Position numbers and translations under genes: made by a program
Shown here: piece after piece, positions 9,101 to 12,429 of the stretch
Position numbering within the stretch: position 1 is the stretch's first letter
How the letters are laid out: each line of letters begins with the position of its first letter
The notes under the pieces: model-generated
What the model was told of the DNA's origin: nothing
The model's input: the letters and a program-made list of their open reading frames with translations, nothing else
Database searches by the model: none
Assembly (NCBI GenBank): GCA_002497685.1
Contig: DAEH01000054.1
Location: 1 to 12,429 of the forward strand
Reading direction: 5' to 3'
DNA: 12,429 nt
Origin: Euryarchaeota archaeon UBA169
GTDB taxonomy: Archaea > Thermoplasmatota > Poseidoniia > MGIII > CG-Epi1

Positions 9101-9609
9101 GATTTTGCTTTAAGCCCCTCACGATATTCAGCATCGCTTGAGTTTTCTCCAGTTAAGAAATTACGGTGAAGGTTACAAAGAATCGATTTTACCATCACTG
9201 GCATATTTCCTATTTCTTCTTCTACTTCTTCGATTTCAATACCTTCTTCGACAATTGTAAAGTTTAGATAAATTGGAGCTGCATACGTCATGTTTCGTAG
9301 ACGTGCCATCATAGGAATGGAATCTGTCTGAGAACCATTTGCTTCATAGACCATAGGCCTTCCAATTCTAATTTTACCTAAATTAACAATTACATCTAGG
9401 TCGCCCAATTCTAAGCGTATTGCCCCTCTTAGAGATTCATCAGCTCCAACAGAAATATTGTCAACAACTCTCTGCATCCATGGAGCTTGGTTTTTTTCGT
9501 GCGGTAGGAAATCATTGAAAGAACCCAATTGGTGATTAACTAGTGCAGCACTTGGCCCTGAAACACTGCGGCTATCAAAGAAACCTTTGATTAATGCACG
9601 TGAATTCAT
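6190..9609 (-). CDS. rpoB: RNA polymerase subunit B (Rpo2), unsplit
   Basis: Second-largest RNA polymerase subunit, forming the opposite wall of the active-site cleft and binding the RNA 3' end. The 1139 residues are a single uninterrupted chain, as in Thermoplasmata, Thermococcales and Crenarchaeota rather than the split B'/B'' form. Diagnostic motifs are SQPHFEARDLHPTQFGRLCP with NETPEGQNCGL, GYNMEDALIFNRGS (E757, D758), the hybrid-binding region SRHGQKGVIG (H904, K907), RFGEMERDCLIAHGA, and the C-terminal clamp-anchor sequence SYAFKLLLEELKSLGI. The C-terminal zinc finger is degenerate: where the family has two CxxC pairs, this protein has D1083, S1084, Q1085, S1086 and S1100, P1101, M1102, G1103. 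The start codon overlaps the rpoH stop (ATGA), preceded by a weak GGTGG-type ribosome binding site. No intein or frameshift is seen. Confidence 0.97.
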   Translation of the reverse strand: MNSRALIKGFFDSRSVSGPSAALVNHQLGSFNDFLPHEKNQAPWMQRVVDNISVGADESLRGAIRLELGDLDVIVNLGKIRIGRPMVYEANGSQTDSIPMMARLRNMTYAAPIYLNFTIVEEGIEIEEVEEEIGNMPVMVKSILCNLHRNFLTGENSSDAEYREGLKAKSEDPMDPGGYFIVNGTERVLVCLEDLAPNRVMVEQEERYQRQTELAKVFSQREGFRALTVVEKKKDGILSVSIPVASGQVPLAILLMALGMESADDIMAAITDNKDLQNLILANIEEVHNEEGIYTTQEALEYLERRFAAGQSKEYRKKRINYILDNTLLPHLSTTEDSRMKKAVFLGRMSREVLELHVGDRKPDDKDHYANKRLKLAGNLMEELFRSGLQALLNDMKYQMERSYSKRKENRVHHAVRRDVLTNKIMHAMATGNWTGGRAGVSQLLDRTCNMSTLSHLRRVISPLTRSQPHFEARDLHPTQFGRLCPNETPEGQNCGLVKNLALMVDVSENVPNHVIMDSISNLDIQDIDTSKPDWGKVYFNGDLIGAHKAPKDLVKEMIQRRRQGLISNVVNVRYDDSLNDVIINSDPGRIRRPLMIIKRGNKLAIKDSDIEALKNGKLVWGDLIDKGVIEYIDAEEEENCLIALNTDYLVSKKKTHSYSHMEVDPLTILGVATSNVPFPEHNSAPRCTMGAGMSKQSLGMGQANYRIRPDTRGHLLHYAQRPMLQTEAMKYNTLRARPAGQNLVVAVMSYHGYNMEDALIFNRGSIDRGTGRSTFVRTYMSEERRYPGGQEDRFVIPGPEVRGARSEEAYFYLEEDGLIYPEIDLKGKEVLIGKTSPPRFLAEPTDFLSPQKVRESSLTVRHGEKGTVDSVMLSETENGSRIARIRVRDQRVPEMGDKFASRHGQKGVIGHMVPPEGMPFTEDGITPDLIINPHAIPSRMTVAHVLEMIGGKVGSMEGRAVDGSAFSGEKENDLRGALAQYGLKHSGREVLYDGQTGRRIDAEIFIGVIYYQKLHHMVSGKLHARSRGPVQLLTRQPTEGRARMGGLRFGEMERDCLIAHGASMVIKDRLLDESDKTVQYVDSQSGHIGYLDRRGVLTSPMGDNTSIYPVSMSYAFKLLLEELKSLGIVARLRLEDLS
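6201..6205 (-). promoter_or_regulatory. Ribosome binding site of rpoA'
   Basis: GGAGG on the minus strand, 7 nt before the ATG at 6193 and inside the rpoB coding end. It supports that ATG over the in-frame ATG at 6184. Confidence 0.75.
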
Positions 9610-9851
9610 TCTTCCACCACCAGTCTGTATGCGAGGTTGCTACCTGCACTTTCACTAAAACGATGAACTTCTACAACATCATTTGGTTTAGCTTCTTCAT
9701 CCAGTGCTTTCAAAGCAGGATCTTTCAAAAGAATTTTAGGCAATTGATCTCTAGTTATGTTCAATGGACTTAACTTTCCTTCAATATCTGACTCCTTAAG
9801 CAAAACGTGCTTCGGTACAAGCTTGTTTAACCACAATATGTTATCGTTCAT
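9606..9851 (-). CDS. rpoH: RNA polymerase subunit H (Rpo5)
   Basis: Small archaeal RNA polymerase subunit, homologous to the C-terminal domain of eukaryotic RPB5; it sits in the lower jaw of the enzyme. The 81 residues match the family (about 75-85). Recognisable sequence: LVPKHVLLKESDIEGKL (11-27), ITRDQLPKILLKDPA (about 32-46), the KPNDVVEVHRFSESAG segment, and the C-terminal YRLVVEE. It is the first protein gene of the operon, as in most archaea, and overlaps rpoB by 4 nt. AAGGA at 9863-9859 lies 7 nt before the ATG. The ATG at 9859-9857 is out of frame, so this start is well supported. Only 23 nt separate it from the tRNA-Lys 3' end, so its transcript very likely begins upstream of the tRNA. 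Confidence 0.95.
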   Translation of the reverse strand: MNDNILWLNKLVPKHVLLKESDIEGKLSPLNITRDQLPKILLKDPALKALDEEAKPNDVVEVHRFSESAGSNLAYRLVVEE

Positions 9852-9874
9852 TTTGGCATCCTTTCCAAATCATC
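9852..9874 (-). promoter_or_regulatory. 23-nt tRNA-to-rpoH spacer with the rpoH ribosome binding site
   Basis: The spacer holds AAGGA (9863-9859), 7 nt before the rpoH ATG. It is too short to contain a separate archaeal promoter: a TATA box is needed about 25 nt before the transcription start and would fall inside the tRNA, where I see none. Maturation of the tRNA 3' end would therefore create the 5' end of the rpo mRNA, with a leader of about 23 nt. This is inference from spacing. Confidence 0.6.
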
Positions 9875-9951
9875 TGGCGGGCCTGAAGGGATTCGAACCC
9901 TTGGCCGTCCGGTTAAAAGCCGGACGCTCTACCTAGCTGAGCTACAGGCCC
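9875..9951 (-). tRNA. tRNA-Lys (anticodon UUU), CCA encoded
   Basis: A full cloverleaf can be folded on the minus strand. The 7-bp acceptor pairs GGGCCTG with CAGGCCC. The D-arm stem is GCTC/GAGC, the anticodon stem TCCGG/CCGGA, and the loop CTTTTAA gives anticodon TTT (Lys). The variable loop is 5 nt, and the T-arm is AAGGG with loop TTCGAAT and CCCTT. All stems are perfectly paired and there is no intron. The discriminator G (9878) is followed directly by a genomic CCA (9877-9875). The gene lies 23 nt upstream of rpoH on the same strand, which suggests a tRNA-mRNA co-transcript. Confidence 0.96.
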
Positions 9952-10006
9952 TACTGTTCGCTAACCTTTAGATTGATGATATTGGAGCTTGTGGCCAGTC
10001 GGGTGG

Positions 10007-10015
10007 TTTATATAA
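10007..10015 (-). promoter_or_regulatory. Probable TATA box for the tRNA-Lys/rpo operon
   Basis: On the minus strand this reads TTATATAAA, close to the archaeal TATA consensus. Transcription would start about 25 nt downstream, near 9985, giving a 5' leader of roughly 34 nt before the tRNA. The word is nearly self-complementary (TTTATATAA on the plus strand), so it could also be read in the other direction. A weaker alternative, AATATC near 9982-9977, would give a start close to the tRNA 5' end. Confidence 0.5.
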
Positions 10016-10124
10016 CGTCTATTCCAAAATAGCTTAATTTCCTAGTTTAAACACGATTTCTACATGAAATATTGTGTTATATGCGGTTTTTGACTTAATC
10101 TACGCAGTATATCTAAGCAAGTAG

Positions 10125-10133
10125 TATTTAAAA
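10125..10133 (+). promoter_or_regulatory. Probable TATA box for the pfp-aldolase operon
   Basis: TATTTAAAA lies about 60 nt before the pfp ATG. A start about 25 nt downstream (near 10155) would leave a leader of about 30 nt. The T8 run (10138-10145) falls between the TATA element and the predicted start. Other TATA-like words lie further upstream, so the assignment is tentative. Confidence 0.45.
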
Positions 10134-10187
10134 GAGGTTTTTTTTAGAAGGTGCGGTAATACTTATGTCAGCCCCTCTTACCCAACC

Positions 10188-11378
10188 ATGCCTAAAGTAG
10201 CTTTTTTGACAAGTGGAGGAATTGCGCCCTGCCTTTCAGCATCAATAGGAGGATTAATTGAAAAATATAATCAGTTAGATTCAAATATTGAAATGATAGG
10301 ATACATGCATGGATACAGAGGCTTGTTACTTGGTAAATCGGTAGCTTTTTCGAAGGAAGTAAAAAAGAATTATCAAGTATTATATGATTTTGGAGGAAGC
10401 CCTATTGGAAATAGCAGAGTTAAACTAACAAATATTGACGACTGTGTAAAAAAAGGATTTGTTAAAGAGGGAGAAGATCCATTAGATGTGGCTGCTAAGC
10501 AATTAGAAAAAGATCAAATTGATATCCTGCATACAATTGGTGGAGATGACACTAACACAATGGCGGCAGCTTTAGCTAAGCATTTAGAAAAATCCGGTAA
10601 ATCGTTAACGGTAGTAGGACTCCCGAAAACAGTAGATAATGATGTAATTCCCGTTAAGCAAACATTAGGTGCATGGACTGCAGCAGAACAAGGGGCTAGA
10701 TTTTTCCAAAATATAGTGAATGAGAATACAACAAGTAGAAGACAGCTAATAATTCATGAAGTGATGGGAAGACATTGTGGTTGGCTTACGGCAGGCACTG
10801 CTCTTGAATATCGGAAACTTTTAGATAAGAATGAGTATCTTCCAGAATTATTTATTTCAAGAAAAAGGTGGGATGTGCATGCAGTTTATATTCCAGAAAT
10901 AGATATTGATTTTAAATCTGAATCAGAAAGGTTACGCAAAATAATGGATGAGAATGATTGTGTAAATATATTTTTGAGTGAAGGTGCTGGCATGGATACT
11001 ATAATCAGGGAAATAGAGGTTGGAGGAGAAAAAGTTCCAAGAGATGCTTTTGGGCATGTCAGATTAGACGATATTAATCCCGGCAAATGGTTTGCTAAAC
11101 AATTCTCAGAAGCTTTAGATGCAGATAAAGCATTGATCCAGAAAAGTGGATATTTTGCAAGATCAGCTAAGCCAGGATCTAGAGATTTAGATCTGATAAA
11201 GAAATCTGCATTCATGGCTGCAGAATTTGCACTAAAAGGGCAAAGTGGCTTAATTGGTCTTGATGAAAATAATGCAGGACATTTAGGATTAATTGACTTA
11301 CAATTAATTGAAGGTGGAAAAGCATTTGATACTTCTCAATCATGGTTTGTAGATATGTTGAAAGATATTGGCCAATAA
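10188..11378 (+). CDS. pfp: Pyrophosphate-dependent 6-phosphofructokinase
   Basis: Phosphorylates fructose 6-phosphate to fructose 1,6-bisphosphate in the cytoplasm, apparently with pyrophosphate as donor; the PPi reaction is reversible. The 396 residues show the PFK-A fold. GGIAPC is at 10-15 (N-terminal phosphate loop), GGDDTNT at 118-124, PKTVDND at 146-152 with D150 as expected catalytic base, and MGRHCGWL at 193-200. Asp at 121 and Lys at 147, where ATP-dependent E. coli PfkA has glycines, mark the PPi-dependent type. The ATG at 10188 gives the canonical short N-terminus (MPKVAFLTSGG). No Shine-Dalgarno-like sequence precedes it, unlike most of the rpo genes. A class I aldolase follows after 40 nt, so the two probably form one glycolytic operon. 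From memory it resembles bacterial PFPs more than archaeal ADP-dependent kinases, which suggests acquisition by transfer (inference). Confidence 0.92.
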   Translation: MPKVAFLTSGGIAPCLSASIGGLIEKYNQLDSNIEMIGYMHGYRGLLLGKSVAFSKEVKKNYQVLYDFGGSPIGNSRVKLTNIDDCVKKGFVKEGEDPLDVAAKQLEKDQIDILHTIGGDDTNTMAAALAKHLEKSGKSLTVVGLPKTVDNDVIPVKQTLGAWTAAEQGARFFQNIVNENTTSRRQLIIHEVMGRHCGWLTAGTALEYRKLLDKNEYLPELFISRKRWDVHAVYIPEIDIDFKSESERLRKIMDENDCVNIFLSEGAGMDTIIREIEVGGEKVPRDAFGHVRLDDINPGKWFAKQFSEALDADKALIQKSGYFARSAKPGSRDLDLIKKSAFMAAEFALKGQSGLIGLDENNAGHLGLIDLQLIEGGKAFDTSQSWFVDMLKDIGQ

Positions 11379-11418
11379 AGGCCCCTAATTGTTTTATTGA
11401 GGTCGTTTTGAGAGTATT

Positions 11419-12429
11419 ATGAATAAAGAAAGTTTGGCTAAGGTCGCAAGTGATATAGTTGCGTCAAATAGAGGCATTTTAGCAGCTGACGAAAGTACAC
11501 CTACAATGGGTAAAAGATTGGCATTGATTGACCAAGAAAATACCGAAGAAAATAGAAGAGATTTCCGTCAAGCCTTATTCGATACAGAGGGAGTTGAAGA
11601 TTATGTTTCAGGAGTTATTTTATTTGAGGAAACGCTAACTCAAGATGCTCGTGACGGAACAAAACTATCTAAGATTTTAGAATCAAAAGGGATCTATCCT
11701 GGAATTAAGGTTGACAAAGGAGCACATCCCATGGAATCTTCGTCTTCTGAAAAATTAACAAAAGGTTTAGATGGTTTGTATGAAAGATGTTTAGACTATT
11801 ACAAACTAGGTGCACGTTTTGCAAAATGGAGAGCAGTTATTACAATTGGAGATGGAATTCCAACAGACGAGTGTATACTGGCAAATGCATCGGCTCTTGC
11901 TAAGTATGCAAAAGCTTGCCAAGATGCAGAATTAGTACCGATCGTTGAACCTGAAGTTTTAATGGATGGCGATCACACAATTGAAACCTGTTATGATGTT
12001 TCTGAAAAGACACTAAAGGCAACATTCAAAGAATTGGAAAACGAAGGAGTTTATTTGCCAGGAATTTTACTGAAGCCTAACATGGTATTGTCAGGTAGCG
12101 AATGTAAAGTTCAAGGAGATATGATTGCAGTCGCAGAAATGACAGTTAAGTGTCTTACAGAATCAGTTCCAGCCGAAGTTCCAGGAATAGTATTCTTGTC
12201 AGGAGGGCAGTCAGAAGTAGAAGCTACAGAACATTTGAATGCAATGAACAAAATGGGATCCCATCCTTGGGCATTGAGCTTTTCGTATGGTCGAGCTTTA
12301 CAACAATCAGCTTTGAAAACTTGGAATGGTCAGAAAGATAATTTAGAATCAACTTATGCCGTATTTCACCATAGGGCTGAAATGAATTCATTGGCTTGCA
12401 GTGGCGAGTATAGTTCATCCTTAGAAATT
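11419..12429 (+). CDS. Class I fructose-1,6-bisphosphate aldolase, eukaryote/bacterial type (3' end outside window)
   Basis: Cleaves fructose 1,6-bisphosphate to dihydroxyacetone phosphate and glyceraldehyde 3-phosphate through a Schiff base. I translated 337 codons from the ATG at 11419; an in-frame TGA at 11398-11400 excludes longer forms. The match to the animal/plant-type family is residue-level: GILAADEST (19-27, D24), ENTEENRRDF (40-49), SGVILFEETL, GIKVDKG (K97, K100), FAKWRAV (K136), VPIVEPEVL (E177, E179), LLKPNM with Schiff-base lysine K219, FLSGGQSE (S261) and SYGRALQ (R292). The visible chain ends with GEYSSSLEI, probably only a few residues short of completion. This is not the short archaeal (DhnA-type) aldolase or the archaeal FBP aldolase/phosphatase. 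It sits 40 nt after pfp; GAGG at 11399-11402 is too distant to be a good ribosome binding site. Confidence 0.94.
   Translation, partial: MNKESLAKVASDIVASNRGILAADESTPTMGKRLALIDQENTEENRRDFRQALFDTEGVEDYVSGVILFEETLTQDARDGTKLSKILESKGIYPGIKVDKGAHPMESSSSEKLTKGLDGLYERCLDYYKLGARFAKWRAVITIGDGIPTDECILANASALAKYAKACQDAELVPIVEPEVLMDGDHTIETCYDVSEKTLKATFKELENEGVYLPGILLKPNMVLSGSECKVQGDMIAVAEMTVKCLTESVPAEVPGIVFLSGGQSEVEATEHLNAMNKMGSHPWALSFSYGRALQQSALKTWNGQKDNLESTYAVFHHRAEMNSLACSGEYSSSLEI

Larger units (their letters stand above)
9952..10187. other. Divergent intergenic region between the tRNA-Lys/rpo operon and the pfp operon
   Basis: This 236-nt stretch has no credible ORF and is AT-rich, with several TATA-like words: 10007-10015, 10077-10082, 10107-10114 and 10125-10133. 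It also contains a T8 run at 10138-10145. It must hold the promoters for both divergent transcription units. I see no tRNA, CRISPR repeat or long inverted repeat in it. Confidence 0.7.

Noticed and set aside
10886..11215. Minus-strand open frame of 109 codons
   Set aside because: Antisense shadow of the phosphofructokinase gene.
12150..12418. Short frames on both strands near the right end
   Set aside because: Both overlap the aldolase reading frame, which stays open to the window edge with full family conservation.
1..12429. CRISPR arrays, insertion sequences, inteins or phage genes
   Set aside because: I saw no regularly spaced repeats, transposase motifs, terminal inverted repeats or intein blocks; the genes are housekeeping.

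Overview
The window is archaeal. The minus strand carries the classical archaeal RNA polymerase cluster rpoH - rpoB - rpoA' - rpoA'' - rpl30e (positions 9851 to 960), with an unsplit rpoB and a largest subunit split into A' and A''. An unsplit B subunit argues against most methanogens and haloarchaea. The RpoA' N-terminus reads like the Thermoplasma lineage as I remember it. With the AT-rich composition and bacterial/eukaryote-like sugar enzymes next door, my best guess is a Thermoplasmatota member, possibly a marine group (MGII/Poseidoniales or MGIII). That placement is inference; no tree was run.

Layout: (1) 1-920, minus, the N-terminal TPP-binding half of a transketolase-like enzyme, cut by the left edge. 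(2) 960-9851, minus, five tightly coupled genes: eL30, RpoA'', RpoA', RpoB and RpoH. Adjacent genes overlap by 4 or 1 nt or abut, and three of them have strong AGGAGG-type ribosome binding sites. (3) 9875-9951, minus, a tRNA-Lys(UUU) gene with an encoded CCA, ending only 23 nt before rpoH. (4) 9952-10187, a divergent intergenic region with TATA-like elements. (5) 10188-11378, plus, a pyrophosphate-type phosphofructokinase. (6) 11419 to the right edge, plus, a class I fructose-1,6-bisphosphate aldolase of the eukaryote/bacterial type, lacking only its extreme C-terminus.

How they work together: RpoH, B, A' and A'' form the catalytic body of RNA polymerase, and eL30 is a 60S-type ribosomal protein. 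PFP and aldolase catalyse consecutive steps (F6P to F1,6BP to triose phosphates). Transketolase on the far side of the rpo cluster also handles F6P and GAP, so two sugar-phosphate loci flank the transcription operon.

The most notable signals are inside the polymerase. RpoA'' has an N-terminal extension of about 330-340 residues with two helix-hairpin-helix-like segments around a beta-rich, possibly EVE/PUA-like module. Three structural zinc sites (two in RpoA', one in RpoB) have lost most or all of their cysteines while the surrounding fold motifs are intact. Together these suggest an unusual, possibly zinc-sparing archaeal RNA polymerase with an added nucleic-acid-binding appendage.
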